DNA from: Streptomyces spongiae
Lineage (GTDB): Bacteria > Actinomycetota > Actinomycetes > Streptomycetales > Streptomycetaceae
Assembly (NCBI RefSeq): GCF_009377185.1
Contig: NZ_VJZC01000033.1
Span: 1 to 39,814 of the forward strand
Reading direction: 5' to 3'
DNA: 39,814 nucleotides
Shown in pieces: positions 8,308-16,465 of the stretch. The notes beneath the pieces are model-generated. The model was not told where the DNA came from, ran no database searches, and saw only the letters and a list, made by a program, of their open reading frames with translations. Made by a program: the position numbers and the translations under genes. Numbering within the stretch: the stretch's first letter is position 1; each line of letters begins with the position of its first letter.

Positions 8308-9524
8308 CAGTGGCACCCACCGATGGCCTGGACGAGGGTCTCCGTGCACCGGGCGATGCCGAGCAGCCAGCCCACGCGGTCGGGGTGGCCGACGAGTTGG
8401 AGACCGAGGGGCATGCCGTGCGGGTCACGGTGGCCGGGGACGGTGACCACCGGCAGCCCGAGCAGTTGCCAGGGGCGGCTGAGGGCCGGGGTTCCCGTGG
8501 CGCCCAGTCCGTGGGGGGCTGGGCCGGGAGCGGCCGGGCCGAGGATCACGTCGGCCTCGTCATGGAGGAGTTCGAGGATCCGGGCGCGGGCGCGGCCCCT
8601 GACGGCGAGTGCGGCCTCGTAGTCGGCTGTGGGAGTGTTCCGTCCCCGGTCCAGGAGTTCGTTGAGGGGTGCGCTCAGTGACTCGGGGTGGGCCGCCTCG
8701 GCGGCGAGTGCGCGTGCAGCTTCGTAGGCCATGACCGTGGCGTGCGTCTCGGTGAGTTCCTGGGGGCGGACGCGTTCCCCGAGGTCAGCTGTCTGCGTGC
8801 CGGTGCCGGTCAGGGCGTTGCCGGTGCGCTCCAGCGCGTCGAGCATCGCCGGGTCGATGTCGGCCAGTTCCGTGCCGGTCCACAACAACACCCTCATGGA
8901 CGGTGGTTCCTCGATCCGGGTGTCGTCGACGGCTTCGACTGCGGCGGCGAGAGTGGTGACATCGGTCGTGAGCAGTCCCGGCGCGTCCAGGGTGGGGCTG
9001 AGGCCGGTGAAGCCCGCCGTCGGCCAGGCGCCCACCGGGGCCACGTACCCGGCGGTTCCGCAGAAGGAGGCGGGCCGGGTCAGGGAGCCCGCGGTCTGCG
9101 AGCCCAGCGCGAGTGGCACCACTCCGGCCGCGACCGCGGCGGCCGAGCCGCTGGAGGAACCGCCCGGTGTGTGGGCGAAGTTGTGCGGGTTGCGGGTGGG
9201 ACCGGGCTGGAAGTACGCGAACTCCGTGGTGACGGTCTTGCCGAGGGGCACCGCGCCGGCCGCGCGCAGCCGGCCGACCAGCCAGGCGTCGGCCACGGCG
9301 ATCCTGCGCCGACGCAGCGGGGAGCCGCACTCGGTGGGCAGCCCGGCGACGTCGATGATGTCCTTCACGCCGAACGGCACACCGATCAGCGGTCCGGCCG
9401 GTGCCCGCTGCGCCTGCGTCCGGGCGCCGTCGGCGTCGACCCGGACCCAGGCACGGAGATCGGGTTCGGTTCTCTGCAGTCGGCGCAGTGCTTCCTCGAC
9501 GGCGGCCGTGCGGTCGGCCGTCAC
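8307..9524 (-). CDS. iacH: amidase, IacH-like
   Basis: A 405-residue amidase-signature hydrolase. The Ser-cisSer-Lys triad is visible: K54 in GVPFGVKDIIDVAG, the cis-serine within GGSSSGSAAAVAAG (residues 121-134) and nucleophile S147 in GSQTAGSLTRPAS. It overlaps the flavin reductase upstream (GTGA) and catB downstream (ATGA). An amidase in exactly this slot is the IacH position of indole-3-acetate catabolic clusters, where it is thought to act after ring oxidation on an amide-type intermediate. The precise substrate is not fixed by sequence. Considered alone, the best call would be a generic amidase; the gene order supplies the symbol. Confidence 0.8.
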   Translation of the reverse strand: MTADRTAAVEEALRRLQRTEPDLRAWVRVDADGARTQAQRAPAGPLIGVPFGVKDIIDVAGLPTECGSPLRRRRIAVADAWLVGRLRAAGAVPLGKTVTTEFAYFQPGPTRNPHNFAHTPGGSSSGSAAAVAAGVVPLALGSQTAGSLTRPASFCGTAGYVAPVGAWPTAGFTGLSPTLDAPGLLTTDVTTLAAAVEAVDDTRIEEPPSMRVLLWTGTELADIDPAMLDALERTGNALTGTGTQTADLGERVRPQELTETHATVMAYEAARALAAEAAHPESLSAPLNELLDRGRNTPTADYEAALAVRGRARARILELLHDEADVILGPAAPGPAPHGLGATGTPALSRPWQLLGLPVVTVPGHRDPHGMPLGLQLVGHPDRVGWLLGIARCTETLVQAIGGCH

Positions 9525-10078
9525 GACGGTGCGCCTTCGGGGACCAGGGGTGTGGCGTCGAGGCGGTGGAACGCCCGGTTGAAGTAGACGAGGCTCTGTC
9601 CGCCCGACCGGGTGCGGATGTGCTCGATGTCGACGAAGAGGACGCTGTGGGAGCCCATCGGCACGGTGTGTTTGACGGTACCGACTGCGTTCACCAGGGC
9701 GTCCCTGAGGACCGGCACGTCGTGGCCGCTGTCCCAGACGTCCCAGGTGAAGCGCTCCGCCATGGGCACCTTGGTCGCCCCGGCGAAGTGCAGTGCCAGT
9801 TCCTGCTGGTCACCACCGAGGACGTTGACGCAGACGCGTCCGTTGGCCTGGAAGACGTCGTGCATGGCGCTGGCGCGGTTGACGCAGACGAGGAGGGTCG
9901 GCGGGTTGTCGGTGACCGAGCAGACGGCGCTGAGGGTGATGCCGCAGCGGCCACTCGGGCCGTTCGTGGTCAGGATGTTGACGGCTGCCGGGAGATGCGC
10001 CATGGCTTCCCGGAACTCACGCTGGTCGGGGGTCACGGCGGTGCCGCTCCTCTCCTGCTTCGGTCGGTTCTCGCTCAC
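9521..10078 (-). CDS. iacG: flavin reductase, IacG-like
   Basis: About 185 residues of the HpaC/flavin-reductase-like split-barrel family. It reduces free FMN or FAD with NAD(P)H for a partner oxygenase. The core shows the usual segments: EFREAMAHLPAAVNILTT, CGITLSAVCSVTDNPPTLLVCVN and FNRAFHRL near the C-terminus. The likely partner is the acyl-CoA-dehydrogenase-fold oxygenase encoded at 14011-15120. The GTG at 10078 overlaps the stop of the reductase gene as GTGA. A GTG at 10036, preceded by GAGAGGAG, is a credible shorter start. It ends in a GTGA overlap with the amidase. Confidence 0.85.
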   Translation of the reverse strand: MSENRPKQERSGTAVTPDQREFREAMAHLPAAVNILTTNGPSGRCGITLSAVCSVTDNPPTLLVCVNRASAMHDVFQANGRVCVNVLGGDQQELALHFAGATKVPMAERFTWDVWDSGHDVPVLRDALVNAVGTVKHTVPMGSHSVLFVDIEHIRTRSGGQSLVYFNRAFHRLDATPLVPEGAPS

Positions 10079-11028
10079 CACAGTTCGACCACCAGCCGCG
10101 GCGACTTCGCCCGTGACACACAGGCGGCGATCTGGTCTCCGGCTGCCTTCTCCTTGGCGGACAGGCAGTGGTCGCGGTGGTCGGGTTCGCCGTCGAGGAC
10201 CCGCAGGACACAGGTCCCGCAGATGCCCTCACGGCACGAGGTGTCGAGGGGGACACCACCCGCTTCCAGTACCTCGGCGATGGTCTTGTCCGGCGGCACC
10301 GTGTACACCTCGCCGGTGTCCAGCTCTACCTCGAAGGCGGTGGCGGCCCCGGCGTCCGGCAGGTCGCCGGCCTGGAACAGCTCGCGGTGGACGCGGTCCT
10401 CGGGCACGGTGCGGGCCGCGAGCGTGGTCACCTGGTCCATGAAGCCCTGGGGACCGCAGGTGTAGACGTGTGCCCCCTCCCCTGATGTGGCCAGTGTGGC
10501 GGCCAGGGCCCTGGCCGTCGCCTCGCGCCCGAGGCCGAAGTGGAAGTCGACGCGGCCGGCGAAGGCGCTGTGTTCGAGCAGGTCGGCGAAGGCGGCTCCG
10601 GCACGGTCTCGGGCCACGTAGTGCAGCCGGAACTCGGCGTCTAGCGCGTGCAGTTCGTACGCCATCGCCAGCAGCGGAGTGATACCGATCCCGGCCGCCA
10701 CCAGATGGTGACGCGCCGCGTCCGGAGCGAGGCCGAACAGGCGGCGGGGTGCGCCGATGGTCAGCTCCGTGCCCACTGCGGCCTTGTCGTGCAGGGCCTG
10801 GGAGCCGCCCCGCGAGTTCTCCTCGCGCTTGACCGCGATGGTGTACGCGCCGGTGTCCTCGGGAGGCCCGCACAGGGAGTACGGGCGCGTGACCCCGGTG
10901 GGGCCGGTCACGTCGACGTGGGCGCCGGCAGGGTACGTGGGGAGGGCTTCCCCGTCGGAGCGGACGAGCCGCAGAACTCTGATGGTGTCGGTCTCTTGGA
11001 CGGTCTCGGTGACGGTGACGTTGAACAT
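10075..11028 (-). CDS. iacF: oxygenase reductase with FMN, NAD and 2Fe-2S domains, IacF-like
   Basis: A 317-residue reductase with the layout of phthalate dioxygenase reductase and VanB. It has an FMN-binding barrel (RPYSLCG, residues 48-54), an NAD-binding domain (GIGITPLLAM near 113-122 and CGPQGFM at 191-197), and a C-terminal plant-type ferredoxin. The cluster ligands are C265, C270, C273 and C303, giving the C-x4-C-x2-C-x29-C spacing. It should pass electrons from NADH to the Rieske oxygenase encoded by the two genes upstream. GAAGGC precedes the ATG; the gap after the SDR gene is 58 bases. No separate ferredoxin is needed or seen. Confidence 0.87.
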   Translation of the reverse strand: MFNVTVTETVQETDTIRVLRLVRSDGEALPTYPAGAHVDVTGPTGVTRPYSLCGPPEDTGAYTIAVKREENSRGGSQALHDKAAVGTELTIGAPRRLFGLAPDAARHHLVAAGIGITPLLAMAYELHALDAEFRLHYVARDRAGAAFADLLEHSAFAGRVDFHFGLGREATARALAATLATSGEGAHVYTCGPQGFMDQVTTLAARTVPEDRVHRELFQAGDLPDAGAATAFEVELDTGEVYTVPPDKTIAEVLEAGGVPLDTSCREGICGTCVLRVLDGEPDHRDHCLSAKEKAAGDQIAACVSRAKSPRLVVELW

Positions 11029-11086
11029 CCGTCCGCCTTCGCCTTCTTCATGAGGGGTGCGTCATGGGGGGGTGCTGACGGCGCTG

Positions 11087-11848
11087 TCAGCGCATGTACA
11101 GGCCGCCGTTTGCGTCCCAGCAGGCTCCCGTGACGGCGTCCGCGTGCTCGGCTGCGAGCAGGACGGCCATGTCGGCGACGAAGCGGGGTCGGCCGAGCCG
11201 GCCGACCGGGATCGTCGCCTCGATCCGGGCGAGCTTTTCGGGGTCGACGGTCTCACGGACCACCGGAAGGTCCTGCGGCCCCGGGGAGATGGCGTTGACC
11301 GTCACCCCGTGCGGGCCGAGTTCGCGGGCGAACACCTTGGTCAGTGTCGCGACCCCGCCCTTTGCCGCCGCGTAGTGGGCGCCGGTCGCCGTACCGCCGT
11401 TCTGGCCCGCGAGGGAGGCGATGTTGACGATGCGTCCGTAGCCACGTTCGGCGAAGTAGGCGCCGAAGACCTGGCAGCCGAAGAAGGTGCCGTTGAGGTT
11501 GGTGGCCACCACGGCCTCGAAGCTCTCGGGCCCGATCTCCATCAGCGATTCGACCTTCGACTGTCCGGCGTTGTTGACCAGGACGTGCACGGCGCCCCAG
11601 CGTTCGGTCAGCTGGTCGCGGACCGTGACGAAGGCGTCCTTGTCGCGTACATCCAGGGCGAGCCCGACGGCGTAGCGCCCCTCCGGGTCGAGTTCCGTCG
11701 CCGCGTTGGCCGCGGACTCTTCGTCCAGGTCGGTGAGCGCGACGCGGTAGCCCCGGTCGTACAGCCGCCCGGCGATGCAGGCGCCCAGGCCGCGGGCGGC
11801 GCCCGTCACCAGGGCGACGCGCCGGGGATCCTCCTCGTTCGGGCTCAC
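11087..11848 (-). CDS. iacE: short-chain dehydrogenase/reductase, IacE-like
   Basis: A 253-residue classical SDR. The cofactor motif TGAARGLG spans residues 15-22, NNAG 92-95, and the active site has S145, Y159 and K163 (HYAAAK). D40 at the end of the second strand suggests NAD preference. The GTG at 11848 forms a GTGA overlap with the stop of the Rieske beta subunit gene. In characterised indole-3-acetate degraders IacE acts with the IacA oxygenase in forming hydroxylated oxindole products; position here matches. A dihydrodiol dehydrogenase serving the Rieske enzyme is the main alternative. Confidence 0.82.
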   Translation of the reverse strand: MSPNEEDPRRVALVTGAARGLGACIAGRLYDRGYRVALTDLDEESAANAATELDPEGRYAVGLALDVRDKDAFVTVRDQLTERWGAVHVLVNNAGQSKVESLMEIGPESFEAVVATNLNGTFFGCQVFGAYFAERGYGRIVNIASLAGQNGGTATGAHYAAAKGGVATLTKVFARELGPHGVTVNAISPGPQDLPVVRETVDPEKLARIEATIPVGRLGRPRFVADMAVLLAAEHADAVTGACWDANGGLYMR

Positions 11849-12369
11849 AGCAGGAACCCCGATGCCGTGACGGAGTCCTCCGAGTTGACCAGGCGCACGA
11901 TCTTCCGCGAGATGCGCGGGCCGTCCGCGCCGAACTCGATCCGATGGGTGACGTCGGCGGCGAGGACGAAGGTCTCCTCGCGCTTGTACGCGACGAGGAT
12001 CTGCGCCGAGCAGATCTCGATCGCGTCGGCCTCGCGGTCGGTGACGACGAAGCGCGAGACCGAGCGGACCGTCCGCGCCGCCGCGGCGGCGGAGATGGAC
12101 AGTCCACCGGTGAGGCGTTCGATACGCATCCGGCGCATCCGGTCGTCGTCGTAGACGAGGTTGAGGTGGGAGGCGAAGTCGGTCGCGTCGCGGTCGATGG
12201 GGACGACGTACTCGCCGCCCTCGGCCCACAGTGCGTCCCACTCCTCGTAGCGTCGGGCGTCCAGCAGATGGGCCTCACGCCAGATCAGGGAGACGGCCGA
12301 CAGGGCCTGGGGGTCGTCGAACGGAAGTCCGGCCTCCACGGCGGCATCGCTGAGTGCTTCACTCGGCAT
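11845..12369 (-). CDS. iacD: Rieske oxygenase small (beta) subunit, IacD-like
   Basis: A 174-residue NTF2-fold protein of the ring-hydroxylating-dioxygenase beta family. Characteristic segments are LIWREAHLLDARRYEEWDALW, then YDDDRMRRMRIERLTGG and the mid-region SRFVVTD strand. It has no catalytic metal site and would form alpha3beta3 complexes with the product of the preceding gene. Its ATG lies 11 bases inside the end of the alpha-subunit gene, so synthesis is probably coupled. The C-terminus overlaps the SDR start by four bases. Confidence 0.88.
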   Translation of the reverse strand: MPSEALSDAAVEAGLPFDDPQALSAVSLIWREAHLLDARRYEEWDALWAEGGEYVVPIDRDATDFASHLNLVYDDDRMRRMRIERLTGGLSISAAAAARTVRSVSRFVVTDREADAIEICSAQILVAYKREETFVLAADVTHRIEFGADGPRISRKIVRLVNSEDSVTASGFLL

Positions 12370-13618
12370 CGGTCATCATCCTCTTCCACATCGCGTACGC
12401 CTCCCGCATGCCGGTCTCGTCGGTCGCGTGCGAAGTGGCCTGTCCGAGGTCGTTGGGCTTCTCGCGGCCGAGGCCGCGGTTGACGAGGATCGGCATCTCG
12501 GCGCCGCCGGCCACACCCCGCTGGACGCGGTTCCACGCCTCGGCGTCGTCGGGGCTTCCGAATCCGAACGGGCCCTGGAAGTGCTCGTGGATGCGCAGCC
12601 GTTCGCGGTTGACGATCTCCGGGCCGCCGTCGAGGCCGAGCGCCACGTGACGGATCTCCGTCTCCCCGACCGACAGCGGGCGCAGGACGCGGAAGAACGC
12701 CATCGACATCGCCACGTTCGGGAACAGGTTGAGGTTGAACCCGGCACCGTGCAGGGAGCGCACGATGCGCCGCACCTTCTCCGGGGGCATGTCCTTGGAC
12801 AGTTCCTCGGCGATGTGGCCGAAGCGGTCCTGCAGCTTCTCGGTGCCGTCGTCGACGTCGAGGTCGGCGTGTTCGGCGACGGAGATGGAGACGCTGTGGC
12901 CGTTGCCGAGGGCATGGGTGACCGCGGTCTCGTCCGTCATGATCGACAGCATGCTCGCGGTCTCGGCGTCGACCGACGACATCCAGGAACGGTGCACGAT
13001 CGGGAAGTGGTACCAGTCGGTGGTGTTCTCCAGCTGGATCTTCCAGTTGCCGTTGAAGCGGAACCTGTGCTCGCCCTGCACCTTGATCGGATAGCCCGCG
13101 CCCTGCTTCATGAAGCGGTCGATCCACAGCCGGGCCCCGCCCAGGAAGTCCTCCAGGGGCTCGATGTCCGGGTCGAAGCTGGCGAAGATCATGCCCGCGT
13201 AGGTGCCGGCCCTGAGCTTCAGCAGAGGGAGGTCCTTCTTCTCCACGACGTCCTCGTAGCCCTCGGGGTACGGGATGCCGCGCAGCGTGCCGTCCAGGGC
13301 GTACGACCAGGCGTGGTAGGGGCAGGTGAAGCCGTTGCCGTTGCCCTTGGGGGTCTCGCAGACGCTGGCGCCGCGATGACGGCAGCGGTTGAGCAGGACG
13401 TTGATCCCGCCGCGCCGGTCGCGGGTGACGATGACGGGACGGCGGCCCACCCAGGCCGTCTTGAAGTCGCCGGCCTTGGCGATCTCGCTCTCGTGTGCCA
13501 CCCATACCCAGGTGCGGTGGAAGATGCGGTCCATCTCCTGCTCGAAGAGCGCCGGGTCGGTGTAGAGGGAGCCGGCGACGCGGTCGGACTCGACCAGGGA
13601 TGCCATGTCGGGGGTCAT
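12359..13618 (-). CDS. iacC: Rieske oxygenase large (alpha) subunit, IacC-like
   Basis: A 419-residue catalytic subunit. The Rieske 2Fe-2S motif has C79-x-H81 (CRHRG) and C99-x2-H102 (CPYHAW). The mononuclear iron site has the expected N198-x2-D201-x2-H204-x4-H209 pattern (bridging Asp D201, ligands H204 and H209). It dihydroxylates an aromatic ring with O2. In indole-3-acetate catabolism the IacCD pair is assigned to the late step that yields catechol. Relatives include anthranilate and benzoate dioxygenases, which act on similar ortho-substituted benzoates. The ATG at 13618 overlaps the small upstream gene (ATGA) and is preceded by GGAGGTGA. Confidence 0.88.
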   Translation of the reverse strand: MTPDMASLVESDRVAGSLYTDPALFEQEMDRIFHRTWVWVAHESEIAKAGDFKTAWVGRRPVIVTRDRRGGINVLLNRCRHRGASVCETPKGNGNGFTCPYHAWSYALDGTLRGIPYPEGYEDVVEKKDLPLLKLRAGTYAGMIFASFDPDIEPLEDFLGGARLWIDRFMKQGAGYPIKVQGEHRFRFNGNWKIQLENTTDWYHFPIVHRSWMSSVDAETASMLSIMTDETAVTHALGNGHSVSISVAEHADLDVDDGTEKLQDRFGHIAEELSKDMPPEKVRRIVRSLHGAGFNLNLFPNVAMSMAFFRVLRPLSVGETEIRHVALGLDGGPEIVNRERLRIHEHFQGPFGFGSPDDAEAWNRVQRGVAGGAEMPILVNRGLGREKPNDLGQATSHATDETGMREAYAMWKRMMTDAE

Positions 13619-13983
13619 CGGGTCACCTCCGGCTCCGGGAGCGGGCGGCCGATGCGCGCCTCGATCTTCATGTAGCGCCACAGCCCGTGCTCGCCGACCT
13701 GGACGGTGCGGAAGAGGTTGCAGGCATCGGCGACGGTCTGCTGGTCGACGACATCGGCGAGGATGTAGCAGGTCCACGGCCAGGAGTCGGACGGGCCGAC
13801 CATGTGCTGGTCGTCGTCGACGGTGCCGAGGACGGTGACGCCGGGCAGCTCGTACAGCTGGGTGAGCATGCTCGTGAACCCGTCCCAGACGGTCTTGCCC
13901 CCTCCGGTGGGCAGGTCGAAGAAGTTCTGGTTGACGCCGATACAGAAGAGCACTCGCAGGGGTGCGCCGGGAGAAGCGGTCAT
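13615..13983 (-). CDS. iacB: small protein of ferredoxin-like dimeric barrel type, IacB-like
   Basis: A 122-residue soluble protein without signal or membrane segments. It begins with a strand (LRVLFCIGVNQNFFDL) and has an alternating beta-alpha pattern suggestive of the dimeric ferredoxin-like folds used by muconolactone isomerase and EthD-type proteins; this structural reading is tentative. I recognise it mainly by position: it lies between the flavin oxygenase and Rieske alpha genes, the IacB slot in known indole-3-acetate clusters. AAGGAA precedes the ATG, and the stop overlaps the next start. Its chemical role cannot be read from sequence. Confidence 0.7.
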   Translation of the reverse strand: MTASPGAPLRVLFCIGVNQNFFDLPTGGGKTVWDGFTSMLTQLYELPGVTVLGTVDDDQHMVGPSDSWPWTCYILADVVDQQTVADACNLFRTVQVGEHGLWRYMKIEARIGRPLPEPEVTR

Positions 13984-14010
13984 GGGGGTGTTCCTTGGAT
14001 GTCTGGGTGT

Positions 14011-15120
14011 CTACAGGTAGCCGGGGAAGGGCGGGACGCCCATCAGGACCGCGCCCGCGCCGTCGTACATGCCCTCCTGGAGGAAGGCGTGCTGCGGGAC
14101 GACCGAGGCGTCACGGAGGTGGCGTTCCAAGGGGCTGCCGGCGGCGATGGCCGCGATGCCACCGAGCTGGTAGGCGGCCCGTACGACCTCGAAGGAGGTC
14201 TTGGCCAGGTGCGCGGAGGACAGGCGCAGCAGGCTGGCCTGCTCGGCCGTGGCGGGGTCTCCCGCCACGACGGTCGCCCAGACCTCTTCGGCGGTCTCGT
14301 AGAAGAAGGCGCGGGCGGACCGGAGTTGGGCCTCGGCCTGTCCGACCGCGATGCGGTAGGTGGCGCGCTCGGCGGGCTTCGGGGCGCCGGTGTAGCCGGA
14401 GCGGCCGCCCTGGGCGATGACGTGGTCGAGCGCGGCGCGGGCCACGCCGAGGCCGACGACGGCCAGGACCTGGGCGGCGTAGGGGACGGTCGGGTAGCGG
14501 TAGAGCGGTTCGTCCACGGTGGGCGTGCCTCCGCGGACGAACGTCCACTCCTCGGGGACGAGGGCGTCGTCGACCACCAGGTCGTGGCTGCCGGTGCCGC
14601 GCATCCCGATGACGTCCCAGTTCTCGGCGATCTCCACCTGGTCGGGCCGCAGTACGGCGGTCAGAGGGCGGCCGGCCTGGTCCTGGCCGGCCTTGATGCC
14701 GACGCCGAGGACGTCCGCGCCCTTGCAGCCGCTCGCGAACTTCCAGCGGCCCGAAACCCGGTAGCCGCCGTCGACGCGTTCCGCGGGCTGCACCGGGAAG
14801 AGGCCGCCGGCGAAGGCCACATCGGGCCCGTTCGCGTACAGCTCGGCCTGCGTCTGCAGGGGAAGCGCGGCCAGGTAGATGGCGGACGAGCCGAAGCTCG
14901 CGACCCAGCCGGCCGAACCGTCGACCACTGATATCCGCTCGACGAGGCGCAGGAATTCGGCGGGTGCCAGGGCGTGGCCACCGAAACGCCGTGGAACGCC
15001 CGCCCGGTAGATTCCGGCACGCTTGAACTCACCGATCACGTCCGACGGTACGTGCCTTTTCTCCTCGAATTCGGCCCGCCGCTCCGCGACCACTTCCAGC
15101 ATTCGTTCAAACTGCGTCAT
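14011..15120 (-). CDS. iacA: flavin-dependent indole-type oxygenase of acyl-CoA dehydrogenase fold, IacA-like
   Basis: A 369-residue group D flavin monooxygenase. It shows the acyl-CoA dehydrogenase layout: an N-terminal helical domain (IYRAGVPRRFGGHALAPAEFLRLVERIS), a central beta domain (YRVSGRWKFASGCKGADVLGVG, WDVIGMRGTGSHDLVVDDALVP) and a C-terminal helical bundle. The catalytic glutamate of true acyl-CoA dehydrogenases is not evident. It needs FADH2 or FMNH2 from a separate reductase, and a flavin reductase gene lies downstream. IacA attacks the indole ring of indole-3-acetate first. HsaA/HpaB-type phenol hydroxylases share the fold, so substrate rests on gene order. AGGAG precedes the ATG. 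A 127-base leader with an inverted repeat suggests the iac-cat operon starts here. Confidence 0.83.
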   Translation of the reverse strand: MTQFERMLEVVAERRAEFEEKRHVPSDVIGEFKRAGIYRAGVPRRFGGHALAPAEFLRLVERISVVDGSAGWVASFGSSAIYLAALPLQTQAELYANGPDVAFAGGLFPVQPAERVDGGYRVSGRWKFASGCKGADVLGVGIKAGQDQAGRPLTAVLRPDQVEIAENWDVIGMRGTGSHDLVVDDALVPEEWTFVRGGTPTVDEPLYRYPTVPYAAQVLAVVGLGVARAALDHVIAQGGRSGYTGAPKPAERATYRIAVGQAEAQLRSARAFFYETAEEVWATVVAGDPATAEQASLLRLSSAHLAKTSFEVVRAAYQLGGIAAIAAGSPLERHLRDASVVPQHAFLQEGMYDGAGAVLMGVPPFPGYL

Positions 15121-15221
15121 GAGGTGATCTCCTCGCGCTGCCGGGCGGTTCTCCTCCGCGCCATGCCCTCACGGTATGCGCGGCAACCAGGGCGCCACCA
15201 TTGGAAGTTCACCGCATTCCG

Positions 15222-15237
15222 TAGGGGGATTCCCCTA
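15222..15237. promoter_or_regulatory. candidate response-regulator operator upstream of iacA
   Basis: TAGGGG, four bases, CCCCTA forms a perfect inverted repeat centred about 110 bases upstream of the iacA start, in the only sizeable gap (15121-15247) within the iac block. Position suits an activator of the FixJ/StyR type encoded upstream. No clear promoter hexamers are visible in the gap, as expected for an activator-dependent promoter. Binding is inferred. Confidence 0.45.
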
Positions 15238-15247
15238 GGTCACGTCG

Positions 15248-16465
15248 TCACAGAAGGTTCTTCCGCACGTTTCCCCACTGTGCGACCAGCAGAATGTTCT
15301 CCGGTCGGCCGAGTAGTGCGATGTCGTGCAGTGGATCTCCGTCGACGACCACGAAATCGGCCGTTTTCCCTGCTTCCAGAGAGCCGAGCCGGTCGTCGAG
15401 ACGCAGCAGGCGTGCGGCGTTCAGCGTGCCCGCCTTGATCGCGTCCAGCGGGTCCATGCCCAGTTCCACCAGATACGACAACTCCAGCAGATTACGGGCG
15501 TGCGGGACGACACCGGCGTCCGTGCCGAGGGCGATGGGGACGCCTCGGGCGATGGCGTGCGCGATGTTCTCCTTGCTGATCCCGGACCACCGGGTCTTCT
15601 TGCGGTAGTGGTACTCGGGCATCTTCGCCGGGTCGAGGGGAGCGAACACCGTGGACAGGGTGGGAACGAGGAACGTGCCCTGGGCCAGGGCGAGATCGCA
15701 CAGTTCGTCGGTCATGCCGTAGCCGTGCTCCACGCTGGTGACACCGGCCTGAACAGCGTTGCGGATGCCGACGGCGCCCTGGGCGTGAACCGCCACCGGT
15801 TTCGCCCGGTGGCGTGCCGCCTCGTCGACCACGGCACGCAGTTCCTCGCACGTCAGCCCTTCGTCGTCGGGGTCGTCGTGCGGGCTGCCCATGCCTCCGG
15901 TGGCGCACACCTTGACGACGTCGGCTCCGGCGCGCAGCATGCGCCGGGCCGCGATCCGGGCCTCGTCGGCCGTGTCGGCGATCTCACCGAGGTGCGGGGC
16001 GGCGTCGACTCCCCCGGGCAGCGAGCAGTCGGCGTGTCCGCCGGTGTGGCTGATCACCTTCACGGCTACTTGCAGGCGGGGGCCCTCGATCAGGCCGCGT
16101 TCGAGGGCGGTCCGGTACCCGGCCGGAACGCCTCCCAGGTCGCGCACGGTCGTCACACCGGCGTGCAGGGTGGCGCGCAGCCTCTCGGCGACCTCGAACG
16201 TCTCCACGGTCGGGTCGGCGGTCAGTCCGGCGATCAGCCCCCGTTCCGGGGTCATGCACAGGTGCACGTGGCAGTCGAAGAAGCCGGGCAGCACAGTGCG
16301 GCCGCCCAGATCCACCGTCGTCGTGCCGGGCGGCGGGGGCGGTGCGGTGGCCGCAGGGCCCGCATGGATGATGAGTCCGTCGTCGTCGACGACGAGGACC
16401 GCGTCGGCCACGGGGGGCGCTCCGGTGCCGTCGACGAGGACCGCGTTCTGGTATCGGGTGGTCAT
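15248..16465 (-). CDS. metal-dependent amidohydrolase
   Basis: A 405-residue amidohydrolase-superfamily enzyme resembling imidazolonepropionase/Xaa-Pro-dipeptidase-like and Xaa-Arg dipeptidase members. Metal-site residues visible are H66 and H68 (FDCHVHL), K185 (ADVVKV, likely carboxylated), H227 (AVHAQG), H247 (EHGYG) and D316 (LGTDAG), which is a complete binuclear set. No signal peptide. The ATG at 16465 overlaps the histidine kinase stop as ATGA, placing it in the regulator operon just ahead of the iacA promoter. Cleavage of an indoleacetyl-amino acid conjugate would fit the context, but this is inference; the family acts on many N-acyl amino acids, dipeptides and lactams. Confidence 0.8.
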   Translation of the reverse strand: MTTRYQNAVLVDGTGAPPVADAVLVVDDDGLIIHAGPAATAPPPPPGTTTVDLGGRTVLPGFFDCHVHLCMTPERGLIAGLTADPTVETFEVAERLRATLHAGVTTVRDLGGVPAGYRTALERGLIEGPRLQVAVKVISHTGGHADCSLPGGVDAAPHLGEIADTADEARIAARRMLRAGADVVKVCATGGMGSPHDDPDDEGLTCEELRAVVDEAARHRAKPVAVHAQGAVGIRNAVQAGVTSVEHGYGMTDELCDLALAQGTFLVPTLSTVFAPLDPAKMPEYHYRKKTRWSGISKENIAHAIARGVPIALGTDAGVVPHARNLLELSYLVELGMDPLDAIKAGTLNAARLLRLDDRLGSLEAGKTADFVVVDGDPLHDIALLGRPENILLVAQWGNVRKNLL

